A DNA stretch of 64,000 nt from Zoogloeaceae bacterium (GTDB lineage: Bacteria > Pseudomonadota > Gammaproteobacteria > Burkholderiales > Rhodocyclaceae), in assembly GCA_031256795.1 (NCBI GenBank), contig JAIRPW010000018.1:1-64000 (forward strand), in the 5' to 3' direction. Position numbers and translations under genes: made by a program. The notes below the pieces were generated by a model. That model saw only the letters and a program-made list of their open reading frames with translations. It was not told the DNA's origin and made no database searches. Of this stretch, positions 1-9,886 are shown one piece after another. The stretch's first letter is position 1. Each line of letters opens with the position of its first letter.

Positions 1-85
1 CACCGGGCGGCTTTGCCCTATCTGTCTCCCTCATCCGCACAAACCCGATCAACCACAAAACACAGATCCATACCCCCCTACGCCA

Positions 86-1296
86 CTATCTAACATCCAC
101 AACTACCACCCCACAATCCGTACTCTCTGTTTCCGTGTCAGATTTCTTTACGCCAAAGCGAATTTTAGAAACCCCACGAATTACCCCAAGGAGCGATTCC
201 CACTTGTCGCCGTGATCTAACTCCTATTCCTTCCAGAAGAACGGAATCCCGGAATGCTCAGACGCGGCGAACGCTTCCGCTGCCGCTTGTCCGCCAAGGA
301 TGATGGATCGGTCAATGGCGAAATTGTTCCCAAAGGAGTCTGGGACATTTGCTGTGGATTCAACGTTGGAAGAGGCGTCCGCGCAGTACTTCACGGGGTT
401 GCTCGCATAGAAGCGAATCAGGTGCGGAAGTTTCAGCAGCAAGAATCCGTTCCACAATCCGGCGTCTCCACGAGAGAGATAGGCAGAGAACGGATGCGTT
501 TTCATCTGGCTTGCGCGCGCCATTGTCGAGGTCGAGGCTTGCAATTGCCGGAAGTTCGGAGAGGCCGCAAATTTGCTATATTGCGCCGAAGACGTCAGCC
601 AGACGCGCAGCGGCGAATCTTCGGAAGCAATATCCCCGGGGAATTTCACCACGGGAGGCGGCAGCGCAATCTGGTCAAGAACCGTGCGCATACTGTCCAC
701 CACGTCCATGGAAAACTGGTCAGTGGAGAGAATATCCATCGCGCCAGCGTTCACTCTGAATGACTGGACGCCGGATCCGGAGGCGAGATAGTGCCGGTTC
801 TTGGAGGGAGCGAGAACCGGATTCCCCATAAAGTCATTAAATTTAGGGTCGCCATCGAGCGGCAATTCCCATTCCATGTTTTATGGAATCCGCGCGCGCC
901 GCACATGTGAACAAGCAGCGACTGGTCGCCGTATTTATCCATGCGCGCTCGCACTATCGGTTTCAATTCCACTGGGTTGAGGATGGGAGACTCTCTGGAG
1001 AAGCGTGTCTGATTCACGCATACCATCACGCGTTCCTTTAATTTTTCAGGATTGATCAAATGAAATTCCACTTCGTCGCCTTTTCCTTTTCTCAAGTCCC
1101 GACGGCGAACAATCGGCATATGTTTGCTGGTCTGCTCGCGTAACGTAGCTTCTGCTTCTCCCGTGCCTTTCGGCGGCATGGGCGCGGACAAGCGGTTAAG
1201 CGTGGAATCCCTCTGCATGTGGACGGCGAAATCCTCTGCCGCCTGTATCTTTATCGCAACGGGATCGCCGAATGCAATATTTGTTGCTTTCGCCAT
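86..1296 (-). pseudogene. N4-gp56 family phage major capsid protein, broken by a frameshift and a stop
   Basis: The start at 1296 (MAKATNIAFGDPVAIK) is preceded by a GGAAGG ribosome site. The first ~139 residues resemble the N4-gp56 (DUF4043-type) capsid family, which forms heads of N4-like and other tailed phages. Near 870-880 the frame slips by one base, and the protein continues in another frame (ELPLDGDPKFNDFMGNPVL) down to an in-frame TAG at 224-226. Beyond that TAG the same frame still reads sensibly (ELDHGDKWESLLGVIRGVSK) to a final TAG at 86-88. The rebuilt product would be about 400 residues, normal for the family. Two separate lesions make it a prophage remnant; no other phage gene is visible in the window. 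Seen: the frames. Inferred: family and decay. Confidence 0.8.
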
Positions 1297-1858
1297 GATG
1301 TTGTTTCCTTCCAGTTAAGAATATAAAGACAAAATTTCTTCTCCCTTTTCCGCGTCCATGCCGGAAAAGCATCAACTATTTTCGGGGCGCTTTTGCCCAG
1401 AATTGCCGAGCGCGTTAATATCTTGTTGTTGTTTCTGTTCTGGTTGCGAAACGTTGCCAACCGATGTGTTTTGAGGAGTGTACATGTTTTATATTCTATT
1501 GGGTTTATATATGTGCGGGATGATCCTGAAATTCTATTCAGGAGTTAATAGTTGACCAATTTTTTCATACTATGATTATTTTGTCTGCGTCCTTTTTCTA
1601 TTTTTTATATCAGAATGGTTTTGCTTTTGTACTGTATATATTTTTATTGTATTCGTAAAAAGTTTATTCTTGCTTAAAAAGATGCTTTTCCCTGCGTAAA
1701 TTATCATGTTGAGTGATTTATTACAACGAAAAGAAACGAGGCAGTAAACGCCGGGGAAGCGTATATTTTTTTTGCCGATTCTGAAGGCAAGAAGCGGATT
1801 TTATTATTGTGAAGGGAATAACGAATACAGACGCATAGTTTTCCTAATCATTCCTGTG
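1297..1858. other. AT-rich non-coding gap
   Basis: No convincing gene on either strand. Base composition is clearly more AT-rich than the flanks, especially 1480-1850. A small perfect hairpin (CCTGAA, 6-nt loop, TTCAGG) lies at 1525-1542. The region may be leftover phage DNA between the capsid remnant and pmbA. Confidence 0.5.
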
Positions 1859-1864
1859 TATAAT
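1859..1864 (+). promoter_or_regulatory. -10 box upstream of pmbA
   Basis: A perfect TATAAT preceded by TG (extended -10 form) lies in the AT-rich gap; no good -35 hexamer is seen. Transcription would begin near 1871, which argues that the pmbA start codon is 1909 rather than 1879. Confidence 0.45.
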
Positions 1865-1908
1865 TTAAAAGGCTTACGATGAGTTTTATGGTAAAAGAGA
1901 AGAGCATG

Positions 1909-3252
1909 GCATTACATTTTTCCTGCGATGATATTTTGTTGCGTCAGCGGGCGGAAGATACCTTGACGCGCGCGCGGGCGCTAGGAGCGAGCGCGGCGGA
2001 AGCTCGTGTTTCTGAAAGCGTCGGGCAGTCTGTCACCGTGCGTCATGGCGACGTGGAGCATATTGAGCATACTCGTGACAAATCCCTGGAGGTCAGCGTC
2101 TATTTGGGGCGGAGACTTGGTTGTGCGAGTACTTCGGATTTATCCCCGGAAGCCGTGCGGGATACCGTGGAAGCGGCGTTTAACATCGCGCGCTTCACCG
2201 CAGAAGATCCCTGTGCGGGGCTGCCCGATACCGGGCTTTTGGCCTGGGGCGCGCCTGATCCGAATTTGTTTTATCCAGCCGCGCTTGAAAATGAAAATCT
2301 TACGTGTTCAGCCATAGAAAACGCGCGCCGCTGCGAGGCTGCGGCTAGATCGTATGACGCGCGCATTCGCAATTCGGAGGGCGCGAGCGCATCGGCGCAT
2401 ATGGCGCGGTTTGTGTTGGCCAATTCTTTGGGGTTCATGGGCGGGTATCCGCTTTCTCGCTATGACCTTTCCTGTTCGGTTATTGCGGGAGAGGGCGCGG
2501 CGATGCAGCGGGATTATTGGTACGACAGTCGCCGGAATGCCGATTTTTTGTCAACGCCGGAGACGGTCGGCAATATTGCCGCGCGGCGGGCGGTAGCGCG
2601 GCTGGGGGCGAAAAAAATCCGCTCCGGGGTTTTCCCCGTGCTTTTCCCGCCTGAACTTGCGGCGGGATTGCTGCGAAATTTTGTGCATGCGGCCTCTGGC
2701 GGCGCGTTGTACCGCAAAACGAGTTTTTTGACGGAACAATTGGGGGCGCGTATTTTTCCGGAAGGATTTTTCCTGCGCGAGACGCCGTCGCTACCCGCCG
2801 CGCTTGCCAGCAGGCCATTTGATGCGGACGGCGTGCGTACTCTGGAACGGGATGTTGTGACAGACGGCGTATTGCAAGGCTATTTTCTGGGGGTTTATTC
2901 CGGACGCAAACTGGGATTGCCCAGTACTGGCAACGCGGGAGGCTGTCACAATCTTTCGCTGAAGCCGGGCGCGTTGGATTTTCCCGGACTTTTGCGCGAG
3001 ATGAGGCGCGGTCTCGTGCTTTCCGAACTGCTGGGCGATGGCGTTAATTATGTAACAGGAGATTATTCGCGCGGCGCGGCGGGCTTTTGGGTTGAAGAGG
3101 GGGAAATCGCGCATCCGGTAGAGGAAATTACTATTGCGGGGCGCTTACAGGATATGTTTCGCGGCATTCGCGCCATTGGCGGCGATGTTGAAGTGCATGG
3201 CGCGCTGCGCACCCCTTCTTTGTTGCTGGAAGGGATGGTGCTCGCGGCCTGA
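1909..3252 (+). CDS. pmbA: Metalloprotease-related protein PmbA/TldE
   Basis: 447 residues, matching the ~450 of E. coli PmbA (TldE). The family partners with TldD in a cytoplasmic protease that matures microcin and peptide-modified products and degrades CcdA. TldE itself is thought to lack the metal-binding HExxH, and none is seen here. Family blocks are clear: DVEHIEHTRDKSLEVSVYLG near the N-terminus, DPCAGLPD, GGALYRKTSFL, and GDYSRGAAGFWVEEGEI near the C-terminus. An upstream in-frame ATG at 1879 has an AAAGG site, but it lies almost on the transcription start predicted from the -10 box, and 1909 (MALHFSCD) gives the usual length. No tldD is in the window. Confidence 0.93.
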   Translation, partial: ALHFSCDDILLRQRAEDTLTRARALGASAAEARVSESVGQSVTVRHGDVEHIEHTRDKSLEVSVYLGRRLGCASTSDLSPEAVRDTVEAAFNIARFTAEDPCAGLPDTGLLAWGAPDPNLFYPAALENENLTCSAIENARRCEAAARSYDARIRNSEGASASAHMARFVLANSLGFMGGYPLSRYDLSCSVIAGEGAAMQRDYWYDSRRNADFLSTPETVGNIAARRAVARLGAKKIRSGVFPVLFPPELAAGLLRNFVHAASGGALYRKTSFLTEQLGARIFPEGFFLRETPSLPAALASRPFDADGVRTLERDVVTDGVLQGYFLGVYSGRKLGLPSTGNAGGCHNLSLKPGALDFPGLLREMRRGLVLSELLGDGVNYVTGDYSRGAAGFWVEEGEIAHPVEEITIAGRLQDMFRGIRAIGGDVEVHGALRTPSLLLEGMVLAA

Positions 3253-3355
3253 CGCGCTGTACGTATACGCCGCGCGAGACAGAAAACCGCAAAAGACCGC
3301 CGATGATGTGAAAATATTGCTACACTTTGCCGAATCTTTTCTAGGAGTTTGAATC

Positions 3356-3817
3356 ATGCGCATGAATCTGATTTTTCCGTGTGCCTGCTTGTCCCTTGTG
3401 TTTGCTTTGCCTGCCGGCGCGCAGATTTATCGTTGCGTGGACGCGGAGGAACATGTGACCTACGCGACTTCCGCGCTGAACAAAAATTGCAAACTGCTGC
3501 CAATGGAGCCGGTGTCTTCTATTCCGGCTCCCGCCAAAAAGAGAGCCGCTTCGCCGACGGATTTTCCAAAAGTAAGCGACGACGCGCAAAAGGCGCGCGA
3601 CAGCGGACGTCGCGTTATTCTGGAACAGGAGCTTTCTGAAGAGCGGCAAAAGCTCGCGGCGGCGCAGCAAAAGTTGAAAGAGCAGGAACAAACGCGCCTG
3701 GGCAACGAAAAAAATTTCCAGAAATATCAGGAACGCCTGCAGCCTTATAAAGAGGAAGTTTCGTTGCGCGAGCGCAATATCAGCGAGATTAACAAGGAAC
3801 TTTCCGGGCTGAAGTGA
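3356..3817 (+). CDS. DUF4124 domain periplasmic protein with coiled-coil tail
   Basis: 153 residues. A signal peptide (residues 1-21, cleavage near PAGA-QIYRCVD) leads into the DUF4124 motif QIYRCVDAEEHVTYAT, typical of small beta- and gammaproteobacterial envelope proteins of unknown function. Residues ~85-150 are charged and heptad-like (QKARDSGRR ... QQKLKEQEQ), predicted coiled coil. A TAGGAG site lies 8 nt before the ATG. It shares 23 identical nucleotides over the motif with the second DUF4124 gene at 20442-21011. Function unknown. Confidence 0.85.
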   Translation: MRMNLIFPCACLSLVFALPAGAQIYRCVDAEEHVTYATSALNKNCKLLPMEPVSSIPAPAKKRAASPTDFPKVSDDAQKARDSGRRVILEQELSEERQKLAAAQQKLKEQEQTRLGNEKNFQKYQERLQPYKEEVSLRERNISEINKELSGLK

Positions 3818-3892
3818 GCGGTTTGATTTGTGCGGACAGCAAACGCGCGCGGTTTACGGAAATTTTTGTGAATCTTTGCGGGAAAAAGAGTC

Positions 3893-4516
3893 ATGCAAGA
3901 AGAATGGTGGTATGTGGCGGAGGGAAATACCAAAACGGGTCCGGCGTCTGTTGAGGCGCTGCGGCAGTTGCTGTTGGAAGAGAGGATGACGCGGCAGACG
4001 CTGGTATGGAAAGAGGGGTGCGAAAGCTGGACGCCGCTGGCGGAAATTGATGAATTGAGGGAATTGACGCGAAACCTGCCGCCGGAGTTGCCGGAGACGG
4101 TTGCGCAAGAACGGTCTTCCGTGCCGCTGCATGACGCGGCGGGGAAAAAGCCTGAACCCGCAAAACGCGCTTTTGGGCGCGTCGTTGCGGCGATTGCGAT
4201 TTTTGCGCTGGTTGCCGCAGGCGGCATTTGGTACGTGATGACTGGGCCGCATGACGCGCAAAAACAATTTGAATTGGGGTTCAAGTACGCAACAGGGGAT
4301 GGCGTTCCGAAAGATGATGCCCGTGCGGCGGAATGGTACAAAAAAGCCGCCGATCAGGGATACGCGGAGGCGCAAGCCATGTTGGGTTTTAGTTATTTAT
4401 TGGGAAACGGTGTAATTCAAGATCAGGAAAAAGGCTGCTCGCTCATACGTCTTGCGGCAGAGCAAGGCGACAAAACGGCTATTGGTGAGTACAATCTTTT
4501 TTGCGCGCGCAAGTAG
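3893..4516 (+). CDS. GYF_2 domain / Sel1-repeat membrane protein
   Basis: 207 residues. Residues 1-55 form a GYF_2 (DUF4339) domain: WWYVAEGNTKTGP, then TRQTLVWKEGCESWTPLAEI. A single membrane helix follows at about residues 96-116 (VVAAIAIFALVAAGGIWYVM). The C-terminus carries two Sel1-like repeats (FELGFKYATGDGVPKDDARA and YAEAQAMLGFSYLLGNGV). Sel1 repeats usually mediate protein contacts in the envelope. Topology would place the GYF_2 domain in the cytoplasm and the repeats in the periplasm. A short stem (TGGCG-TTCAG-CGCCA, 4541-4555) follows the stop. Function is unknown. Confidence 0.85.
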   Translation: MQEEWWYVAEGNTKTGPASVEALRQLLLEERMTRQTLVWKEGCESWTPLAEIDELRELTRNLPPELPETVAQERSSVPLHDAAGKKPEPAKRAFGRVVAAIAIFALVAAGGIWYVMTGPHDAQKQFELGFKYATGDGVPKDDARAAEWYKKAADQGYAEAQAMLGFSYLLGNGVIQDQEKGCSLIRLAAEQGDKTAIGEYNLFCARK

Positions 4517-4648
4517 TTTCTCTTAGTGTGCCGTTCATGTTGGCGTTCAGCGCCACTGAAAATGCGCAATGTTGAACAACTTTTTGTTTACGGAGGATAG
4601 ACGTCAGCCATTACTGGAGTTCACGCCAAATACGCCGCGGTAGAGCGT

Positions 4649-5170
4649 TTGGGGGAAATGATTCAAGAACGCCGCGAAAAATACAACGCGACGCATACAT
4701 ATGCGCTGTGCACGGCGATTCTGACCTATGTCATACAAGAAATTGACGTCAAAGAATCAAAGAGCGAAGTATCCTCGGACGAGGAAAAAAAGAATGCGGC
4801 AAAAAATTCCATGAGGGCGAATCTAAAAAAACAAGAAATAGCCTCTTTCTTTGTTGATATAAGTCAGAAGAAGATTGAAACTCTCAAGGATCATGTTGTC
4901 AAAGATGCGTTTGAGTTTTCAAAATACTTGCGTCATGCCTGCGCGCATAAAGACTTCTTTCCTCATAATGAAGGCGAACAACTTGTTGGCTTCACATTTA
5001 AGCTAGGGAGCGAAAATGGAAAAAATAAATCCGCCATTGATTTATGTGAATCAGAGTTCAAAAACATCGGCAAAAAGCTGGCGGATTTATATTGCGAGAA
5101 ATTACGCGAAGTCAGTGGTGATATAACAAGGGAGGCGCAATCTGTTCGCGAGGGCGGCGCGGTTTTTTGA
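4649..5170 (+). CDS. HEPN-like protein, uncharacterised
   Basis: 173 residues from a TTG. It carries RHACAH inside FEFSKYLRHACAHKDFFPH, an R-x4-H arrangement like the catalytic motif of HEPN ribonucleases, set in a predominantly helical, charged protein. Family assignment is tentative. The frame stays open and protein-like upstream (TGVHAKYAAVERLGEM) to a TAG at 4598-4600 with no ATG or GTG, so the real start may be a rarer codon such as ATT at 4610 behind a GGAGGA (4592-4597); a 5' truncation is also possible. The gene is more AT-rich than its neighbours and has no visible partner toxin or antitoxin, which suggests horizontal origin. Confidence 0.6.
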   Translation: MGEMIQERREKYNATHTYALCTAILTYVIQEIDVKESKSEVSSDEEKKNAAKNSMRANLKKQEIASFFVDISQKKIETLKDHVVKDAFEFSKYLRHACAHKDFFPHNEGEQLVGFTFKLGSENGKNKSAIDLCESEFKNIGKKLADLYCEKLREVSGDITREAQSVREGGAVF

Positions 5171-5273
5171 CGCGGCATAGGGACGGGCGCGCGGCCAGGC
5201 AAACGGGACGACATGCGCCGCCAATCCGATTGGCGTAGAATCCGCTCTCTCCCAAAAATGCTGAAAGACTGCC

Positions 5274-6431
5274 GTGTCTTGCGCAACCCCCGCCAATTTT
5301 CCCGACGACGCGAAAACCTTGCGCGCCGCCTTTGTCGGTCTGGATTATCTGGCCGCTTCCGTGCTGATTCTGGATGCCGATTTGCAAATTCGTTATGCCA
5401 ACAGCGCGGCGGAACACATGCTGGCCGTGGCGGAGCGCGCGCTTTTGGGGCGGCGGCTGGACGCCGCGTTTTCCTACAGCGACAGTTTGCGTCAGGCGCT
5501 GGAGAGCGCGCTGGGCAACAACTGGAGCTATACCGGCCAGAATGTGGAGATTCAGACTGCCTTGGCGCGCGTGCCGCTGCATTTGAATTGCACGGTGACG
5601 CCTGTGGAATGCGCGGAGGCGCCGGCGGCAAAGCTGCTTTTGGAATTGCAGCCGATTGATTACCAGCTTAAGGCGCGGCGCGAGGAATATTTTCTGGAAC
5701 AGCAGCGTTCCAGCCGGGAGCTGATTCGCAATCTGGCGCATGAAATCAAAAATCCTTTGGGCGGCATTCGCGGCGCGGCGCAGCTTTTGGAGCATGAGTT
5801 CAGCCAGCCTTCTTTGCGGGAATATACGCAGGTTATTATTCAGGAAACGGACCGTTTACAAGACCTGATGCAACGGCTTTTGTCGCCGCACCGCGCGTAT
5901 TTGAGAGCCAGTCTGATGAGTATGCACGAGGTGCTGGAGCGGGTGAAAAATCTGTTGGAGATGGAGTACCCGGGAAAACTTTCCATTCAGCGTGATTACG
6001 ATACCAGTTTGCCGGAGCTTTTTGCTGACCGCGAGCAGATGATTCAGGTTTTTCTCAATATTGCGCGCAATGCCGCGCAGGCAATGGAAGGAAGGGGCGA
6101 GATTATTTTCCGTACCCGCTCCGCGCGGCAGGTGACGCTCTATAAGCGCCGTTTTCGTCTGGCAATTGATGTGTTCATTATAGACAATGGCCCCGGTATC
6201 CCGGAGGACTTGCGCGCGCGCCTGTTTTATCCGCTGGTTTCCGGCAGGCCGGGCGGAACCGGTTTAGGTTTGACGCTGGCGCAGAGTTTTGTCCAGCAGC
6301 ATCAGGGCAGTATTGAATGTGAAGAAAGCCGGCCGGGGCGGACGGTATTCCTGGCGCGGCTGCCCGTGACAGATCGCCGGGAAGAGACGGGAACGCCCTC
6401 CCTGTCGTTTTTACCCGCTTTGTCGTTCTGA
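5274..6431 (+). CDS. glnL: Nitrogen regulation sensor histidine kinase NtrB
   Basis: 385 residues from a GTG. The N-terminal PAS-type sensor (residues ~20-120) is followed by the H-box RNLAHEIKNPLGGIRGAAQL, with the phosphorylated His at 156, and an HATPase domain with the N-box (FLNIARNAAQAMEG), DNGPGIP and GRPGGTGLGLTL. NtrB phosphorylates NtrC under nitrogen limitation and is governed by PII. It lies 21 nt upstream of its partner regulator in the standard ntrBC order; glnA is not next to it here. The ribosome site is weak. A TAGAAT -10-like box lies at about 5235. Confidence 0.95.
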   Translation: MSCATPANFPDDAKTLRAAFVGLDYLAASVLILDADLQIRYANSAAEHMLAVAERALLGRRLDAAFSYSDSLRQALESALGNNWSYTGQNVEIQTALARVPLHLNCTVTPVECAEAPAAKLLLELQPIDYQLKARREEYFLEQQRSSRELIRNLAHEIKNPLGGIRGAAQLLEHEFSQPSLREYTQVIIQETDRLQDLMQRLLSPHRAYLRASLMSMHEVLERVKNLLEMEYPGKLSIQRDYDTSLPELFADREQMIQVFLNIARNAAQAMEGRGEIIFRTRSARQVTLYKRRFRLAIDVFIIDNGPGIPEDLRARLFYPLVSGRPGGTGLGLTLAQSFVQQHQGSIECEESRPGRTVFLARLPVTDRREETGTPSLSFLPALSF

Positions 6432-6452
6432 ATCTGATTTTTACGCGCGATC

Positions 6453-7847
6453 ATGAAACCGATCTGGATTATTGATGATGACCGTTCCATACGCTGGGTG
6501 CTGGAAAAGACCCTGACGCGGGCAGATATTCCCTTTCAGAGCTTTTCTAGCGCGGATGACGCCGCGCGCGCTCTGGACGATGGCGGCGATCCGCAGGCGC
6601 TGATTTCCGATATTCGTATGCCGGGAGTTTCCGGCCTGGAGCTTTTGCGGCATGTGAAGGAAACGCGCCCGGAAACGCCGGTCATCATCATGACGGCCTA
6701 TTCCGACTTGGATTCCGCCGTAGCCGCGTTTCAGGGCGGCGCGTTTGAGTACCTGCCCAAGCCGTTTGACGTAAATCAGGCGCTCGCGCTGATCCGGCGC
6801 GTCATGGAGGAAAGTCCGCGCCAGAATGACTGCGCTGAGACGAAGGACGTCATGTCGGAGATTTTGGGACAGGCGTCCGCCATGCAGGAGGTGTTCCGCG
6901 TGATCGGGCGGCTTGCCGCGTCGCACGCGACGGTATTGATTACCGGGGAGTCTGGAAGCGGCAAGGAGTTGGTGGCGCGGGCTTTGCACCGGCACAGCCC
7001 GCGAAAGGACGCGCCTTTCGTTGCCATCAATACGGCTGCGATTCCGAAGGAGCTTTTGGAATCTGAGCTTTTTGGGCATGAGCGCGGCGCGTTTACCGGG
7101 GCGCAGGCGCAACGGCGCGGACGTTTTGAGCAAGCGGATGGCGGTACGCTCTTTCTGGATGAGATTGGGGATATGCCTGCCGATTTGCAGACCCGTTTGT
7201 TGCGCGTGCTGTCGGATGGCCATTTTTACCGGGTGGGCGGTTCGTCGCCGCTCAGGTCCAATGTGCGGGTGATTGCCGCGACGCATCAAACGCTGGAGGA
7301 GCGGGTGCGGCAAGGGTTGTTCCGCGAGGATTTATTTCACCGTCTGAATGTGATTCGCATTCGTATCCCTGCGTTGCGCGAGCGGCGCGAGGACATTCCT
7401 CTGCTGGCGCGGCATTTTCTGCAAAAGAATGCCCGCGCGTTGAATACGGAAGCCAAGCGCCTGTCTGAACCGGTGCTGCGCTATTTAATGACTCTGGATT
7501 TTAGCGGCAATGTTCGCCAGCTGGAAAATCTGTGTCATTGGCTCACGGTCATGACGCCGGGGCAGCAGGTGGAAATGGAGGATTTGCCGCCGGATGTGCG
7601 CGAGGCGTCTGCGGAAGAAATGCCGGCGGGGGAATGGGAAAATCTGCTGGCGCAAGAGACAGACCGTATGCTGGCGACCGGGACGCAGGGATTGCATGGC
7701 GTACTTTCCGGCGTATTTGAGCGCGTGCTGATTACGCGCGCGCTGGCTTTTACGGGCGGGCGGCGGGCAGACGCGGCGGCGGCGCTTGCCATCGGGCGCA
7801 ATACCTTGACGCGCAAGATTCAGGAGTTAGGCCTGGAGGAATCGTAG
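6453..7847 (+). CDS. glnG: Nitrogen response regulator NtrC, sigma-54 activator
   Basis: 464 residues. The receiver domain has the acidic triplet at 8-10, the phosphoacceptor Asp53 ([11 protein letters not shown]) and the conserved Lys (PKPF). The AAA+ domain has the Walker A GESGSGKE, the sigma-54-contacting GAFTGA loop ([11 protein letters not shown]) and Walker B ([11 protein letters not shown]). A Fis-type helix-turn-helix closes the protein ([20 protein letters not shown]). It activates nitrogen-scavenging promoters with RNA polymerase-sigma54. Translated just after NtrB, so the pair is an operon. Confidence 0.96.
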   Translation: MKPIWIIDDDRSIRWVLEKTLTRADIPFQSFSSADDAARALDDGGDPQALISDIRMPGVSGLELLRHVKETRPETPVIIMTAYSDLDSAVAAFQGGAFEYLPKPFDVNQALALIRRVMEESPRQNDCAETKDVMSEILGQASAMQEVFRVIGRLAASHATVLITGESGSGKELVARALHRHSPRKDAPFVAINTAAIPKELLESELFGHERGAFTGAQAQRRGRFEQADGGTLFLDEIGDMPADLQTRLLRVLSDGHFYRVGGSSPLRSNVRVIAATHQTLEERVRQGLFREDLFHRLNVIRIRIPALRERREDIPLLARHFLQKNARALNTEAKRLSEPVLRYLMTLDFSGNVRQLENLCHWLTVMTPGQQVEMEDLPPDVREASAEEMPAGEWENLLAQETDRMLATGTQGLHGVLSGVFERVLITRALAFTGGRRADAAAALAIGRNTLTRKIQELGLEES

Positions 7848-7869
7848 AATGCGCGGCGCGCGGCGCCGT

Positions 7870-7875
7870 TATAAT
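7870..7875 (+). promoter_or_regulatory. -10 box upstream of leuC
   Basis: A perfect TATAAT 22 nt after the ntrC stop, just after a GC-rich palindromic stretch (GCGCGGCGCGCGGCGCCG) that may end ntrC transcription. No strong -35 is seen. It would give a leader of about 95 nt before the leuC start at 7976. Confidence 0.4.
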
Positions 7876-7975
7876 GATACTTTCGCCGAAACCAGAATTC
7901 AGGCGGCTTTTTTGGGATAACCTCTTTCTTGATTTTCCATATCTGCCGCGAACTTCCTCTTGGAACACACTGCAA

Positions 7976-9397
7976 ATGCCTTGCGAAAACATACCGAAAA
8001 CGCTTTACGAAAAACTGTGGGATAGCCACGTGGTGCGCGAAGAGGCGGACGGCGCCGCGCTGATTTACATTGATCGGCATTTGGTGCATGAAGTCACCAG
8101 TCCGCAGGCGTTTGAGGGCCTGAAACTCGCGGGGCGAAAACCCTGGCGCGTCTCTTCTATTGTAGCGACCGCCGATCACAACACTCCGACCAACCACTGG
8201 GAGGAAGGTATTGTGGATCCGGTGTCTCGTTTGCAGGTGGAGACGCTGGACGCCAATATCCGCGAATTTGGGGCGCTGGCGTATTTTCCCTTTCGTGACG
8301 CGCGCCAGGGCATTGTGCATGTCGTCGGCCCGGAAAATGGCGTGATTTTGCCTGGTATGACCGTGGTGTGCGGCGATTCGCATACATCCACGCATGGCGC
8401 GTTTGCGGCGCTGGCGCACGGGATCGGAACTTCCGAAGTGGAGCATGTGCTGGCTACGCAATGTCTTTTGCAGAAAAAATCAAAGACCATGCGCATCCGG
8501 GTCGGCGGATATTTGGGGCGCGGCGTGACTGCCAAGGATTTGGCGCTGGCCGTCATCGGCATGATCGGCACGGCGGGCGGCACGGGATTCGCGCTGGAGT
8601 TTGATGGAACCGCAATACGCGCCCTTTCCATGGAGGGGCGCATGACGCTTTGCAATATGGCCATTGAGGCGGGCGCGCGCCTGGGTTTGGTGGCCGTCGA
8701 CGATGTGACGATTGACTATCTGAGACGTCGTCCTTTCGCGCCCCGGGGAGACTTGTGGGATCAGGCCGTCGCTTCCTGGAGAAATTTGCGTTCGGATGAG
8801 GGCGCGGTGTTTGATCGTGTCATTGACGTGGACGCGGCGTCTGTTCTGCCGCAGGTAACTTGGGGGACTTCACCCGAAATGACCTTGCCTGTAACCGCCG
8901 CTCTGCCTGATCCGGACAGGGAGAAGGACGCGGCAAAGCGCGACGGGCTCTCGCGCGCGCTCGCCTATATGGGGCTTTCCGCCAATACGCCGATTCAGTC
9001 AATCAAAATTGACAAGGTATTTATTGGCTCCTGCACCAACTCGCGGATGGAGGATTTGCGTCAGGCGGCTTTGGTGCTGAAGGGACGCCGAATCGCGGAC
9101 AATATTAAGCTGGCGCTGGCGGTTCCGGGGTCTGGTCCCGTTAAACGTCAGGCGGAAAAGGAAGGTCTGGACAAAATTTTCACCGCGGCTGGCTTTGAGT
9201 GGCGCGAGCCGGGCTGCTCAATGTGTCTGGCCATGAACGCGGACAGACTGGAGCCGGGAGAGCGTTGCGCCTCTACGTCAAACCGCAATTTTGAGGGGCG
9301 TCAAGGGCCGGGCGGGCGCACGCATCTGGTGAGTCCTGTCATGGCGGCGGCGGCGGCAATTGCCGGACATTTTGTCGACGCGCGGGATATTCTTTAA
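7976..9397 (+). CDS. leuC: 3-isopropylmalate dehydratase large subunit
   Basis: 473 residues; E. coli LeuC has 466. It isomerises isopropylmalate in leucine synthesis with the small subunit LeuD, using a 4Fe-4S cluster. Visible signatures are [38 protein letters not shown] (cluster Cys) and [13 protein letters not shown] (two cluster Cys), with the C-terminal [19 protein letters not shown]. An in-frame ATG at 7874 would add 34 unrelated residues and overlaps the -10 box, so 7976 is preferred. The usual partner leuD does not follow; a MaoC gene does. Confidence 0.93.
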   Translation: MPCENIPKTLYEKLWDSHVVREEADGAALIYIDRHLVHEVTSPQAFEGLKLAGRKPWRVSSIVATADHNTPTNHWEEGIVDPVSRLQVETLDANIREFGALAYFPFRDARQGIVHVVGPENGVILPGMTVVCGDSHTSTHGAFAALAHGIGTSEVEHVLATQCLLQKKSKTMRIRVGGYLGRGVTAKDLALAVIGMIGTAGGTGFALEFDGTAIRALSMEGRMTLCNMAIEAGARLGLVAVDDVTIDYLRRRPFAPRGDLWDQAVASWRNLRSDEGAVFDRVIDVDAASVLPQVTWGTSPEMTLPVTAALPDPDREKDAAKRDGLSRALAYMGLSANTPIQSIKIDKVFIGSCTNSRMEDLRQAALVLKGRRIADNIKLALAVPGSGPVKRQAEKEGLDKIFTAAGFEWREPGCSMCLAMNADRLEPGERCASTSNRNFEGRQGPGGRTHLVSPVMAAAAAIAGHFVDARDIL

Positions 9398-9418
9398 TTT
9401 CACGTTGGCAGGACGCGC

Positions 9419-9877
9419 ATGACAGAACAGGAAATACGCCGCGTGTATCTGGATGACCTTGCGGTTGGAGATCGTTTCATCAGCCGGACTTGCGCGCTTG
9501 ACGCGGCGGACGTCAAGGCTTTTGCCAAAAGTTTCGATCCGCAGCCCTTTCATCTGGAGGAAACTGCCGCCGAGAGGTCTTTCTTTGGCGGATTGGCGGC
9601 CAGTGGCTGGCATACCGCGGCCATAACCATGCGTTTGATGGTGGAGAGCGTACCTTTTTCGGACGGGCTGATTGGCGCGGGGGTGGAGATTTCCTGGCCG
9701 CGCCCTGTTCGTCCGGGCGACGCGCTGCATGCCGAAAGCGTCATTACCGGGATTGTCTTTTCCAAATCCAAAATTGACCGGGGATTTGTCACTCTGCAAA
9801 CGGATACGTTCAATCAAAGGCAGGAGCAGGTGCAGAAGCTCGTCTCGAAACTTTTGGTATTCCGCCGTCCGGGATGA
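9419..9877 (+). CDS. MaoC-like hot-dog dehydratase
   Basis: 152 residues, one hot-dog fold. Seen: LAVGDRFISRTCALDAADVKAF, the hydratase motif region FAKSFDPQPFHLEETAAERS (conserved Asp and His of the MaoC active site), FFGGLAASGWHTAAI and SWPRPVRPGDAL. The family hydrates enoyl-CoA type substrates or acts as an acyl-CoA dehydratase; the true substrate is unknown. It starts 21 nt after leuC and ends 9 nt before aroA-cmk, so it is probably co-transcribed with both. Confidence 0.88.
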   Translation: MTEQEIRRVYLDDLAVGDRFISRTCALDAADVKAFAKSFDPQPFHLEETAAERSFFGGLAASGWHTAAITMRLMVESVPFSDGLIGAGVEISWPRPVRPGDALHAESVITGIVFSKSKIDRGFVTLQTDTFNQRQEQVQKLVSKLLVFRRPG

Positions 9878-9886
9878 ATCCTAGTC

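Noticed and set aside
224..226. TAG read as a sense codon (recoded phage)
   Set aside because: A frameshift also breaks the gene, and host genes here use TAG as ordinary stops; decay explains both.
7874..7975. Upstream start for leuC or a leucine leader peptide
   Set aside because: The codons overlap the -10 box, contain no Leu run and no attenuator hairpin set; 7976 gives the normal LeuC length.
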